Source: Nannochloropsis salina CCMP1776
Lineage: Eukaryota; Sar; Eustigmatophyceae; Eustigmatales; Monodopsidaceae
NCBI GenBank assembly: GCA_004565275.1
Contig: SDOX01000019.1
Coordinates: 678,340-742,339 of the forward strand
Length of the DNA: 64,000 nucleotides
Direction: 5' to 3'
Part shown: piece by piece, positions 10,654 to 21,001 of the stretch
Position numbering within the stretch: the stretch's first letter is position 1
How the letters are laid out: every line of letters starts with the position of its first letter
Program-made: the position numbers and the translations under genes
The notes under the pieces: generated by a model
What the model was told of the DNA's origin: nothing
The model's database searches: none
What the model saw: the letters and a program-made list of their open reading frames with translations, nothing else

Positions 10654-11788
10654 ATGTCATCCTCTCTGCCCGCACTGGGAAGCAGCCGTAGACGGGAGCG
10701 CATTTTATTGGGTCTGGACCAGGCCTTCGGGATCTCTACCGTGGGAGAAGCAGAAAGAAGAAAGGATAAGGTTTCAAGCAGTAAACAAGAGGTGACCATG
10801 AGCACGAAAGAACCTTATTACAGCGATCTACCATCCCACCTCTGGGAAGCTCTCAAGAGTGCTCGCGAGGAAAAATCGCTCCAGGTCAGTTTCACGCTAT
10901 AAATGTTCCATCAACGTGGTGCGCTAATCACATTGGTCCACATTTTCCCCTCTACAGTCAGAAGATGTGCTGCCTTCTACGAGTTCTGTAGAAGATGTTC
11001 TTCAAAGGCTTCTGCTACGAAATAGTAAGGACCTGCAGCTCCGAGGTAAAACGGTAAGCATGGACAACGCTCGCGGTCAAAACGAGCAGCTCCGAAACCG
11101 GGCGTCACGACAGCAGACTCGTCGATGTACGAGGCTTAGTGTAAGGACCAGTAATTTGGGGAATTGTTTGAGTTCAGGAAATGGGGTTGAGAGCTCTGAC
11201 GTCAAGAGGTTACCAAGAGACGTAGCTTCCCTCGACAGCTATGAAGGGTTGAAAAGCGCGTGGCAAGACTACGCACAAGACCTCCTGACGTTATGTCAGG
11301 AAAATGCTATGCGAACAAAAGGTGGGATGTCTTCCATTTCTCCTGCGCAATCAAGGCAGAATATACTCCCGTGCAGCAGTAGTCTTAAACGTGGACCCAA
11401 GAAAAGTTTGGAGAGGTCTATGGCCATGGCAGATTTTTCTGGATGTCAAATTAGAATTGTTGATTCCAAATGCATCTCAGAGGTGGGTTTTGAAGGCCTC
11501 GTACTTCACGAAAGTCGTGGAGCCTTACATATTTTACCTCTCCCGAGGAATCACAGAAGCAGTCAATTATGTCATGCCTCTAAGCGTTTGCGAATCATAC
11601 CCAAAAAGGGGCGGCGATTTCAGGCGGATGTATTGACTTCATCGGGACGGTGCACGGTGATATGGCATGGAAACGGACTTATTGATCGAGAGAGACTAAT
11701 CGCCTCTCGCTCCAGTATGCAGAATAGATGTCGAGGTTTGAAGAGGGAATCAGGAAGGATGTTGCGTAACACATGTGTTGACTCATGA
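10654..11788 (+). CDS. POP4: RNase P/MRP protein subunit POP4 (Rpp29)
   Basis: Exon 1 is 10654-10884 and exon 2 is 10958-11788 (donor GTCAGT, acceptor CTACAG, phase 0), giving 353 residues. The C-terminal third matches the Rpp29 Sm-like barrel: DFSGCQIRIVDSKCISEVGF, then EGLVLHESRGALHI, a loop, and LRIIPKKGRRFQADVL. The family consensus is H/SG..I.VV.SKC...VG..G.V..ET...I...........IPK....F. In eukaryotes this subunit binds RNase P and RNase MRP RNA and is needed for tRNA 5' maturation and rRNA processing, in the nucleus/nucleolus. The first half is basic and less conserved, containing a helix SHLWEALKSAREEKSLQ. An internal Met at 10798 is an alternative start. Confidence 0.85.
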
Positions 11789-12540
11789 CTCGCAATAATT
11801 ATACATCGATTGTATTAGTTTCTCGAAGGAAGACTTTCAGTAAATCGATTTCAAGAAAAAGTGAAGTTGAAAATCGAACAGGTGCTACTACATTTGTGTC
11901 AAATATACTTTAATTTTGACAAAGAGACAAACGACAATGAGGAAAGAGTAGACTGCAACTCTCCTCTCCAGCTTCCTTTTTTCCTGCAAGCCGCTGTAAA
12001 GCCTTTAATTTTCGGTACGCACAAAATTGATGTGTCTGGTTTGATGTCAGGGTTAGGGTTAGGGTTAGGGTTAGGGTTGCACCGTTTCTTCCCTGGCTTT
12101 GTTCGGTTTCCGTTACGTTCGAGCCGTGTCAGACTCAAATTTAAGCCCGTGCCCTGCCTGCGCATTTGCACTCACTACTGTTTCGACAGCCAGAGATTAC
12201 TATACCCTGAAAATAATGCCAATAAAACGTCACATGGATCCTGGGATGGTCGTGGATAAGCTTGAGCGCGGCATCTGTAAATTGCAACTTGCCGTGGTGG
12301 TGAGAACGGCTTTTGATGATCCCGTTGGGCCGGGCCGCGCGGCCGCGGGGACCCATAGCGCGGAACGCCAGAGGAAGCAAGTATTTTAATTCCACAATTC
12401 AGAAAGTAATGGCGCGCGTGCACATGATTCACTGTATATTGACGCCCGTCACTGCGCTGCCTTGTTTCCGTCCTCATCCATTTATCAATTCCTTGACAGG
12501 CAGTATTGACATACTCCATTTGGAATTTCTGGACGATCGC
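11789..12540. other. Intergenic, 750 bp, contains telomere-type repeat
   Basis: AT-rich 3' flank of POP4, then the TTAGGG tract at 12051-12078, then GC-richer DNA leading into the orphan gene. The orphan frame stays open back to 12313, so part of this may be 5' coding, though no protein-like character is visible there. Confidence 0.5.
12051..12078 (+). repeat. Interstitial telomere-type repeat (TTAGGG, about 4.7 copies)
   Basis: A perfect 28-base run of the TTAGGG unit, flanked on both sides by non-repeat sequence, lies in the spacer downstream of POP4. TTAGGG is the telomere unit of many stramenopiles, so this may be a healed break, a chromosome-fusion scar, or a telo-box-like promoter element of the next gene. 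Confidence 0.9.
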
Positions 12541-14907
12541 ATGAGAGCGTGCTACCGTGGTGTTGATGAAGGCGTGGGGATGAGGGAGTCAGGTACTTTC
12601 ACTCGGTATGAATTGGCAAGCAGCGCGTCACCGAATGCCACGGCCGTCCCACCATTGTCCAATGGAGGGCAATTTCCGGTGCCAGAAGGGATGTGGAGGA
12701 GTCAGGATGCCCTTATCGCGCCAGCGATGGAACGAGCCTTCCCCACCACCACGTCCCCTGCTAGCAATTTCCATAGCAGTGGGGAGTTGGGCCCTGGTAA
12801 ACTGCTCTCGGCCCGGTCTGGTCAGAGTCGGCCGCCTCAGCATCCGCCCACCTATTTCTCGTCGTCACTCTCGCACTCACACCTGGAGCAGCGGCCAGAC
12901 GCGGACATGCTCAAACCTGGGGGCCCAACGTCTGTGGGCACGCGGGCTGGGTTTTCGGCCGAAGCATGTCTCCTGACAGCCGCAGCCAAATGCCGGGACA
13001 TGGCCTCGCAAGCGAGCTTTCATCGCTCCACCCTGATCAAGAGCTCCCCCTCAGCATTTTCTATAATCAAAGCCTCCAAAAACGTGTCCGCTCGATCAAA
13101 AAGGGAGGAAGAAAAGGGCGATGAGGAGCTGAGGCGCAGGAGCAGCAGCAGCAGCCCTCAGAGCAGGAAGGGATTGAGCTGGGAGGCAGATGCCGCCAGA
13201 AGAAGTTCTAGCGCGGGTCATGAAAGGGAGCGCACCACCCACGGCATGCTCCCCCTGAAAAAACGACGGCATGCCAGTGCCAGCCCCTCAAGCTGGAGTA
13301 GCTCCGAGTATGGGCAGCTGCCTCCCTCTCTCGGGGCCTTCGAGGGCCGTGTTAGCGCCCCCTGCCACCGTTACACGCCCTTCGCGCCCTCCCCTACGCC
13401 CCCCCTCCTCGACACGTCCGGCTGGTTGGTCTCCGACTTTCCCTCCCGCCCGTCCAGCGGACTCCCCACCCTGCCGCCCCTAGGGGACACAGTCAGCCCG
13501 ATCTCACCCCCTCCGGTTGTTGCCTTGCCCCCGCCCACCCCCTCCCCCGCCGGCTCGCCACCCGCCTCACCCTCCCCCGCGGCTCTCGCCGACAACGTCC
13601 CTTCGGAGAACGACGTTAACTCCTTACCGTCGCTCTTCCGAGAGGACAGTCCCCGCAGCTGTTGCAGTATCGACGTACCGTACGAGGCTGAGAAGGAGGA
13701 CGACCTGTTAGCCGCCCGACCGGGCCCCCCGGCCTGCACGACGTCAAGCCAAAGGGAGGAGGGGCAGGCATTGGGGCCTTCGGATAATGCTGGGCCTTCT
13801 CCGTCGACCTCACACGCGTCACTGGCGCCGTCTGCCCCCTCCGTTCCGACCAATACTCCCCAAGAAGAGCGGCCAAAGCGTGCCCGGGGCCCCTGGGCCT
13901 CGGATACCAGTACCAGGCCCGGCAAGAAGTACGCTGCGCGGAATGCACCTAACAAGCGGAATATACCTAAAACTCGGAGTGTGACGGAAACTCGGAATGC
14001 GCCTGAAGGATGCAAGACGAAGGCCGTGAGGCGAGGGCCACACGACGAGGAAGCACCGCTGCTAGAAAGAGCGGGTGCGGGGGAGCCAGGTCCTGGCAGA
14101 GGGAGGAAACGGACAGCCCCGGCCGCGGAGGGCTCTGGCAGGTGTCTGCCAGCAAGGCGAGGGAGCTCTCGTGGTAGAGCGAGGGAGGTTAAGGGCGCGG
14201 GGGACAGTAAGGCGGTCGCGAGTTCTGCCCTTCCCGTCGAAGCCCCCACAGGCTCCAGGTACTCGAAAGCACCGTGTCCGCCAAGGATGCCATTGCATTC
14301 GGGCAGCCATGGGCCCCCAAAAAAGAGAGCATCTGCCTGCTCGAAACCTCATATGAAATCCATTCTCTATCCCCGGCGCATCTCGCATCGTCAAGGCACT
14401 CAGGCCAAGGAGGTGGAAAATTTGGCTATGATGAACCTGGAAGAAGCCATTGCAGACGACGGCACGAAGTGGAAGGTAGGAGATTTTGGCTTTACAAAAT
14501 ACCACATGTATCCCACATGGCCTTTGGTTGTGCGAGCTTTGAGAATCGCCCTAGATGGGGAGACCGTCGCGTCCATCGAGTTTTTCGGGGAGTCGGGGCA
14601 CGTGGAATGCGCCTTGCATGCATTGGTCAAGTACGAGACTTTGTTCTCCAAATCTTATCCCCTTGTCGTTTCAAGTCTGTATACAGACTCCATCGTTAGC
14701 TCTATTTTGGCTTATCGAAAGCAACACATGCTTTCTGAAACGGCCTTTTACCGGGTGGTGGATGTGTCTAAAGAGCATGAGCGTGAGGCCTTTCGATTTT
14801 TTTTGAGACGTACTTTGTCCGTAAAGGCATCAAAAATGTGGTCGAAATTAAATGCGCGTTTTCCCGTCGAAATGGTGACGGACCAGTCACACAACACCCC
14901 CAAATAA
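12541..14907 (+). CDS. Large low-complexity protein with conserved-looking C-terminal region, unknown
   Basis: A single long frame, 788 residues from ATG at 12541; the frame stays open upstream to 12313 with other ATGs (for example 12409), so the start is uncertain. Residues 1 to about 600 are Ser/Pro/Arg-rich, with Lys/Arg clusters such as PLKKRRHASAS that look like nuclear localisation signals. The last 160 residues have ordinary globular composition, beginning near WKVGDFGFTKYHMYPTWP and including IALDGETVASIEFFGESG and TAFYRVVDVSKEHEREAF. I do not recognise this region. The layout (disordered, basic, short folded end) would fit a chromatin or transcription factor, but that is only a guess. 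Reverse-strand ORFs over 13371-14249 are GC-driven shadows. Confidence 0.75.
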   Translation: MRACYRGVDEGVGMRESGTFTRYELASSASPNATAVPPLSNGGQFPVPEGMWRSQDALIAPAMERAFPTTTSPASNFHSSGELGPGKLLSARSGQSRPPQHPPTYFSSSLSHSHLEQRPDADMLKPGGPTSVGTRAGFSAEACLLTAAAKCRDMASQASFHRSTLIKSSPSAFSIIKASKNVSARSKREEEKGDEELRRRSSSSSPQSRKGLSWEADAARRSSSAGHERERTTHGMLPLKKRRHASASPSSWSSSEYGQLPPSLGAFEGRVSAPCHRYTPFAPSPTPPLLDTSGWLVSDFPSRPSSGLPTLPPLGDTVSPISPPPVVALPPPTPSPAGSPPASPSPAALADNVPSENDVNSLPSLFREDSPRSCCSIDVPYEAEKEDDLLAARPGPPACTTSSQREEGQALGPSDNAGPSPSTSHASLAPSAPSVPTNTPQEERPKRARGPWASDTSTRPGKKYAARNAPNKRNIPKTRSVTETRNAPEGCKTKAVRRGPHDEEAPLLERAGAGEPGPGRGRKRTAPAAEGSGRCLPARRGSSRGRAREVKGAGDSKAVASSALPVEAPTGSRYSKAPCPPRMPLHSGSHGPPKKRASACSKPHMKSILYPRRISHRQGTQAKEVENLAMMNLEEAIADDGTKWKVGDFGFTKYHMYPTWPLVVRALRIALDGETVASIEFFGESGHVECALHALVKYETLFSKSYPLVVSSLYTDSIVSSILAYRKQHMLSETAFYRVVDVSKEHEREAFRFFLRRTLSVKASKMWSKLNARFPVEMVTDQSHNTPK

Positions 14908-15280
14908 AGTGGGTCACAGTAGTGAGAAAATATGATAGTTGCACGAGACCGTACGCGCCGGAGAGGTAATCATATGCAGAATAGAAAACGGTGGGTGAAA
15001 GTTGCGGATTATGTCTGGCGAACGAGGTCCCTATGAAATCATTGAATGTGTTAAAAATTGCCTGGCACGGTGCATGCTCTATTGACATTTATTTGCACCA
15101 TTCGTAACTTGCGTCGCACGGGGAATTTTGTCGCCGGACGCTATCGCCGAGCCGCTCTATGCGGAGGCGCTCGTAGTCTCTCTGTCCCTTACTGTCCTCT
15201 TTGACTTGCGTATGTCCTCTGTACAAATACATGGATGGATCGTGGGATCGCGTTATAAATTTTACATCTTTTACAGGGTT
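14908..15280. other. Intergenic, 370 bp, nothing recognised
   Basis: Same-strand spacer between the orphan gene and the WW/coiled-coil gene. An open frame continuous with the next gene reaches back to 15128, so a longer N-terminus for that protein is possible. Confidence 0.5.
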
Positions 15281-17934
15281 ATGGGGAGAGAGCAAGCAAA
15301 GCAGGGGACGTGGCTTGTTTTCGACCTCCCTCCGTTAGCGGGAGGCAGCGGAAGCAACAAGAAGACTCAGGCAACGCTCAGAAAAGCTCGATGTCACGCT
15401 TTGCTCATCATATTTGCGGTGCTAAAATTCTGTTACTGTAGCCCTGTCCTAGCTTCTTCATTTCCAAGCGCTCCTGCGGGCGGCGGGTTCGGGGGGGGGG
15501 AACCTCCCTTGCCGCCAAACTGGGCCCTTTTCTACGATCATGATGGGCAAGCTTATGTGAGTCAAAACGACTATAAGAAGGAGAAATTGCGTTGCTCAGG
15601 TTTTCTGTCTTTTTCTCTGCCATTCTTCCCGCAGCTTGCTTAATTTTTCCCGTACGTTCCACTTGAAAGTACTATAACCAGGTGGATGGTCGCCGGCAGT
15701 GGGAGCATCCCGGTGGAGAGACCGCTGCTCCCGCCACTCCAGCGCCTGCATACCTGACGCCTCATTCTACCGACGAAAAGCCCGGCATTGACGCACGCAG
15801 GAGCCGGTGGTATCCTGCGGAGGACGCTCACGGCCGAGTTTATTACGTTGACTCCTACTCAGGCCTGACGAGCTACCAGCCCCCCCCGCGTGGCGGGGAG
15901 GAGACAGACAGGGAATGGAGCCCACTGACAGAAACAGCCGACGGTGCATACCCGAGCTACTATCATCCCCAGCAATGCAATCTCGAGCAGGGAGGGGAAG
16001 TCGGGCAGGAGGAGGAGGAGAGGCGGGGGGTGGAGGCCAGGGTGAGTCGGCCGGGCGCTGAAGGGGAGCGGGAGGAGGGCGCGCCCGGGACCGGAAAGGA
16101 CCGCTGGGAGGGGAACGCTCAGGAGGAGCCGGCGCGATGGTATTGGGAACGAGAGCGGGCAAGCATATTGGAAGAGAAGGAGGCTCTGGCCTCGGTGGTG
16201 GCCAGGCTCCGGGCACGCCAAGGGGAGGCTGAGCTTGACGAGGAGAAACCGGTCGAGCATGCAGCCAGGGAAGAGGGCGAAGGTGGTGCCCTGCTGGGGG
16301 CGCGGGAGGAGGTAGCGCGGCTGGAGGGTGAGGTGGGGGCGTGGAGGGGGTGGGTGACGTTGCTGAGCTTGCGGTTGGAGGCTGGGAGGGGAACTGGGAC
16401 AGCGGAAGGGGAGTCGCTGGCCCGGGAGCTCGGAGAGATGCGGGAGGCGCTGGCTGAGAAGGAGAGGGAGGTGGAGGAGGGGCGGGCGCGGGAGGAGGAG
16501 GCGCGGTCGCGGTACTTGCTGGCGATGGAGGAATTGCGCGAGTTGCGCGGAGACGGGGCGGAGGGAGGCGGGGGAAGGGAGGGGGGGAGGGTGACGGGCG
16601 CCCGCACCCATGTCTACGTGGAGGGGGAGGAAGAAGGGGAGGAGGGGGAGGAGGAGGAGGGAGAGGAGGGTTGGAGAGAGGGAGAGGCGTCAGGCCGTGA
16701 GGACCGGGATTTGGGCCCTTGGTCGGAGCGCGGGGAGAGGGAGAGCGCCTCCTCCTTGGTGGGCCGCGCTCTCTCTGCCTGTCTGCGCGCCTGGGTGCCT
16801 AAGGCGATCCGGGGGCCGACGCGGGAGGAGGAGGCTATGGAGAGCCTGAACAGGACGGTGGCGCGCCTCCGCGAGAACGGAAGCGCCTTGATGGAGTCCT
16901 TGGAGAGCCGGAACAGCCTGATTGAGGAGCTGCACCAGCGGGTGGAGTGCTACGAGGAGGAGGGGGAGAGGCGGCGTAAGACGATCAGGTCCTTGCGGGG
17001 GGCGCTGGCAGAGCTGACGGAGGAGGTGAACGCGAAGAGTGAGGAGGCAGGGGCCCTCCGCCGGGAGCTGAAGGGGTTGGTCCAGGAATTGCTTTGGAAA
17101 GACGCCAACATGACGGCCCTGAGCACGCGGGTGCGGGTGGGGGAGGCGCGCATCGGGGCGTTGGAGGCAGAGAAGGCGCGGGGGGAGGGGGAGAGGGCGT
17201 CGGTGGAGGCAAAAGCGAGCCAGATCGCTGCGGCTCTGGGTGTGTTGGAGAAGGAAGTGGAGGAACTGCGACGGGAGGCGGGAGAGCTGCGGAATCGAAC
17301 CAGCGAACAGCTGGGGTTGATAACCGGCTTGGAGGAAGAAAAGCGCGCGGTGAGCGAGCGACTGAAAGAAGCAATGGCAGCAGAAAGGGAGGCGCTTGAG
17401 ACGGCCGACGCCCTGCGCGTGGACAAGGAGCGACTGGGCGAAGAGAAGGACGCTTTGAGTCAGGAGAAGGCACTCTGGGTCCACGAGAGAGGGGCACTGG
17501 AGGCGGCTGTCAAGGCAGCAGAGACGGAGGTGCGGGAAAGGGAGGAGCGGGAAGGAGAGATGGCAAGGGAGAGGGAGGAACTAAAGCGAGCCTTGGCTGA
17601 CGAGAGAGAGAAGCAGGGGGAGGAGAGGCGAAGAAGGGAGGAGGTGGAGGCCGAAACAGAGAGGAGGAGGCAAGAAGAACGCGAGGAAGACGCTTGTCGG
17701 ACAGGAGCGCATGCTGAGGTACAGGAAGAAGCAGTGCCGGATGGTAGGAAGACACATGAGCCGCCGCCCCCCCACTTCCCCCCCTTTCCCTGGACGGGGC
17801 TAGAAGGCGCAAGAGAGCCCCCCCCTCCCATCCCGCCTCAGGAGGCGCGCCATGAGCGCCGGTGTTGGTGGCTGCGCATCTGGGGGGGGCATATTCATGC
17901 CTGCCCGGCCATGGGGAAGAGGAGGGGTTGGTGA
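15281..17934 (+). CDS. Protein with two WW domains and long coiled coil
   Basis: Exon 1 is 15281-15556 and exon 2 is 15682-17934 (donor GTGAGT, acceptor AACCAG, phase 0), giving 842 residues. The intron splits the first WW domain, LPPNWALFYDHDGQAY joined to VDGRRQWEHPG. A second WW domain follows (RWYPAEDAHGRVYYVDS, then GLTSYQPPP), its second Trp replaced by Tyr. WW domains bind Pro-rich ligands. From about residue 200 to 790 the protein is nearly continuous Glu/Arg/Ala-rich heptad coiled coil (for example REREELKRALADEREKQ), and it ends in a Pro-rich tail. A hydrophobic stretch, HALLIIFAVLKFCYC, lies before the WW domains, near residue 50, and could be a signal anchor. ATG 15281 was chosen; 15212 is an alternative. 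The role is unknown; a scaffold or cytoskeletal function is plausible. Confidence 0.78.
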
Positions 17935-18979
17935 GGCAGGGGCCTCTATTTTGAAAGGGCTGTAACTCCGGCAGTGGGCTGCCTGCAGACCCCAGACTCA
18001 CGTCTGGACGATGCACGAAAAGTATGTGTGACAAAACGAAACGAGCTACCAGCGCGTCGCTCCCGATTACCCCCTCATCTTTTTCTTTGCACACGTTTCC
18101 GCGTCTCGTGACCATTCGCCTTCACTCTCTTGCCACACAGTAATAGTGTATACCCCGCCCATGACACAAACGGCCGTTCTGGCTCGTAAACAATACAATG
18201 GCAACGTGGGCGATCGACATTTCCCCTAGCGCATGCCAGCCGGAAGCTCTGTTAATGCGAAGGACAGCAGCCCAGCACATCTCAGCCCTTCACATTTTTG
18301 TGCTAGCCGTCCTGCCATGACCAAGTTGCCGTGGCACCTTTCTCTTTGCACACACCCCTGATTCGTGCTCTAAACGCCAGACCAGCCTTCCTTCTAAACC
18401 ATTCCCAGGCACCACACAAATTTTGTACACTACAAAAGGCCCGTTCTCCCCGTGGGCTACATGTGCTTCTCCAATGCGACCGGGATAAATCCATCTCTTC
18501 TAGGGATTTTTGAGTGTTTTACAAGCCCCCCGACGCCGCTTCCTTGGAAAAGAGGCCCGATGGGGCGACATAGTCGGTACTTGCCCCGCCTTGACACCCT
18601 CCACCCTGCGGCATATATATATATGTATATATAGGGTTTTGTAATGGACAATCACCATGTGCTCACTCAAGCCGTCACCCCTCCATGCTCTTAATGCATG
18701 TGCGCAGGGAAGTCTTCACAAGACCTGGCGGCGTCCAAGTACAGAACGCCCGTCCCCACCAGTCCTCCCGGCACAGCCCCCGTCACTCCATCCCCTGACA
18801 CCCCTATCCTTCATTTCACTTTACACCACCCCCAAAACAGCGGCGCACTACACGTCTCTTCCCGTACATACATCTATATGGAACAACAATATTGACAAAG
18901 GACCCGCGCACACGGCCACGCTGTCGAGCGATACTACCTTCCTCGCCTGCACCCGTCGTCCTCTCTGCCATAGATTACC
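17935..18979. other. Convergent intergenic region, 1 kb, no gene seen
   Basis: Lies between two converging genes, so both 3' ends are here. A short AT tract of TA repeats sits at 18612-18634. Small ORFs on both strands lack protein-like character. Confidence 0.55.
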
Positions 18980-21001
18980 TCAGAAATACGCCTTAAATTT
19001 CCCCGAGCAGTGCAGCAGGGACATCACGTACAGCATGGCAGGATAGTACCGGCCCTTGCCCGAGGGTATGGGCAGCTCCCACAGCTCGCGCACAAAGGAG
19101 GGTTTCAGGGCCTGATCCCTCGCGGCCAGCACTACTACGGCGTTCATCGCCACCAGACCCGGGTCGTGCCCCGTGTTATTATCCGCCACCTGCCCGTCCG
19201 TCGTGTACTGACTCGCGTACTCCGGCCCCTGGGAGGCAAAGAAAGCCAAGATCCGATCCGCAAACTTGGGCTGCCACCCGTCCGCGTTCCACCAGGCCCA
19301 GTCCACTGCCACATTGGCGGGGGCACGCCAGGCGTCCCACTGGAAGTTGGTGTGTCCCCCCAGATTCGGGTCCGGGGCAGGCTTTCCGTCCAGGGTCGTG
19401 TAGTCGGGCATCAGCCCTGTCTTCTTGTTCGACGCCACGTGGAAATAAAAGCGGCTTTTGCGGGCCGCGCCCGACCAAAACCCCGACGCGCGGGACTCTC
19501 CTTCATTGGCCATGAAGCGAGCGAAGGCCTCATAGAAGTGGGGCAGGTGGTAGGAAGGGTTGGAGTGCGTGGAGCCCCAGTCCGTCGGATTGAAGGTCGC
19601 CTTTCCGTCCCGGGAGAAGAAACCGCGCTGCCACTGACCCATGGCGCGGAGGAGGCGCAGGGCCTCTGCCTTGTACGGGTAAGCGGGCGTGGAACCCCAC
19701 TTTCGATGGGCTGTGATCAGGGCCATGGCGATGTAGGCCTCGGCATCTGGCGCTGGAATTACGTCCTTGGCGTCCACCAAGAGGCCGCCCTTCGTCACGC
19801 GCCAGGCGAAGAAGCTGGCAAACGTCCCTGCCGTGTGCTGCATGTGAAAGCGTGCCCAGTTCCAGAGCCTGTTGAAAGGCTCCTGCTCGTCCATGTGCAC
19901 GCAGGTAATCATCCCGTACGAGATGCCCTCGCTCGTCACCATGTCGCTCTCCGTGTTGATGATCTGCGCCATGTTGGGCTCCACCTCCACATAGAGGGCC
20001 TCCGTCTCCGGGTCGCCGTGGAAGAGGTGGGCGTAGGCCTCTTGGACCTTCGCGTCCGACTCCGCCGGCGTCTTGGCCATGAGCTCTGTGAAGAGGTTGC
20101 GGTACACGCCCGTCACGGCCGCGCCTTGGTCCCCCCCCGGGAGGAGCCCCTCCACCTCGATCGTCCTCCGGGCCGCCATGCTTAGAACCACGATCATCAC
20201 GATCAGCGCCAGGGTCGTCATGATCAGGCACACCGCCGCCTGTCGACGCGTGTACTTGCGGGGGTCGAGGACGGCGGGCAAGGCATCCGTCCAGTGCTTC
20301 CGGGGGGGGGGCTGGCCGCGCCTCCTGCCCCTGGGCAATTCCTTGCTCGCCCATCCCGGGGCCTGGCCGTCATACGCGGAGCCCAGCCCTGCCTGGCCTT
20401 GGCCGGCCTCCACGCGCGAGGGGAAATCGAGGGAGGCGGAGGGCGCGTAGTCAGCCCCTCCCACGTCGTAGGTGGCGGCAAGGCGGGCGGCTGCCGCCCT
20501 TCGCCCGCTCGGCTTGGGGGGCGGTGGGGGGGGGCGTGGGGAGAAGGCTGCGTCTTGGCCGGGTACTGCCTGGGCGGTAGGGTCAGCGAGGGCCGATGAG
20601 TCGCGCCGGACGTTGATGCACGAGTCGTAGCTGCTGGGGCCGTGCGGGCTCCGACCGGGAAAAGCGGCTGGGCGATGGCCCGCAGAGGTGGAGACGGGTG
20701 GCGTACCCTGCCTCCACGACGCTGCCACTGCGTTTGCGGCGCCTGTAGCGGCCGCCACGGCAGCACCAGCAACGGACCAGGGGTATTTCAATGGATGCGA
20801 AGAAGGCGAGGAAGAAGGCGCCGACACGGCGGGAGAGGGGGAGCGGGGTAGGGAGGAAGGGGAGGAGGAGGAGGAGCACGTGGATCCCATGGAAAAGCTG
20901 TCGTCCGACAAACCTTCCTCCTGCGCCACTGTCGAGGTCACAAGGAACGACGGAATGGTTGAAAAAGACGCAAAGTTCTCGGTAGGGTTGAAGTCGCCCA
21001 T
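18980..21001 (-). CDS. Membrane-anchored glycoside hydrolase family 8 (Rex/xylanase-like)
   Basis: 673 residues from the first in-frame ATG at 21001; the frame stays open to 21181 without another ATG. A Ser/Pro-rich cytosolic N-terminus of about 250 residues precedes one membrane helix (AAVCLIMTTLALIVMIVVL) at about 254-277, a type II topology that places the catalytic domain in the lumen or outside. From residue about 295 it follows GH8 enzymes of the reducing-end xylose-releasing type: MAQIINTESDMVTSEGISYG holds the general-acid Glu (TSEG), NFQWDAWRAPANVAVDWAWW the probable catalytic Asp (WDAWR), and RYYPAMLYVMSLLHCSGKF the conserved C-terminal block. The domain looks full length. Members cleave beta-1,4-xylo-oligosaccharides or glucans. 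GH8 is mainly bacterial, so ancient transfer is possible. The fusion to a eukaryotic-style anchor argues against contamination. Confidence 0.87.
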   Translation of the reverse strand: MGDFNPTENFASFSTIPSFLVTSTVAQEEGLSDDSFSMGSTCSSSSSPSSLPRSPSPAVSAPSSSPSSHPLKYPWSVAGAAVAAATGAANAVAASWRQGTPPVSTSAGHRPAAFPGRSPHGPSSYDSCINVRRDSSALADPTAQAVPGQDAAFSPRPPPPPPKPSGRRAAAARLAATYDVGGADYAPSASLDFPSRVEAGQGQAGLGSAYDGQAPGWASKELPRGRRRGQPPPRKHWTDALPAVLDPRKYTRRQAAVCLIMTTLALIVMIVVLSMAARRTIEVEGLLPGGDQGAAVTGVYRNLFTELMAKTPAESDAKVQEAYAHLFHGDPETEALYVEVEPNMAQIINTESDMVTSEGISYGMITCVHMDEQEPFNRLWNWARFHMQHTAGTFASFFAWRVTKGGLLVDAKDVIPAPDAEAYIAMALITAHRKWGSTPAYPYKAEALRLLRAMGQWQRGFFSRDGKATFNPTDWGSTHSNPSYHLPHFYEAFARFMANEGESRASGFWSGAARKSRFYFHVASNKKTGLMPDYTTLDGKPAPDPNLGGHTNFQWDAWRAPANVAVDWAWWNADGWQPKFADRILAFFASQGPEYASQYTTDGQVADNNTGHDPGLVAMNAVVVLAARDQALKPSFVRELWELPIPSGKGRYYPAMLYVMSLLHCSGKFKAYF

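Noticed and set aside
11861-12259. 132-codon forward ORF through the telomere-type repeat
   Set aside because: The Gly-Leu run is just translated TTAGGG; flanks are not protein-like.
13371-14249. 292-codon reverse ORF opposite the orphan gene
   Set aside because: GC-rich shadow of the forward frame; no family features and the forward frame is longer with a more protein-like end.
15859-17831. Several long reverse ORFs over the coiled-coil gene
   Set aside because: They are complements of GAG/GAA-rich coiled-coil codons, giving Ser/Leu/Pro-rich nonsense.
19010-20185. 391-codon forward ORF over the GH8 gene
   Set aside because: Antisense to a clear enzyme domain; composition is Arg/Val/His-rich as expected of a shadow.
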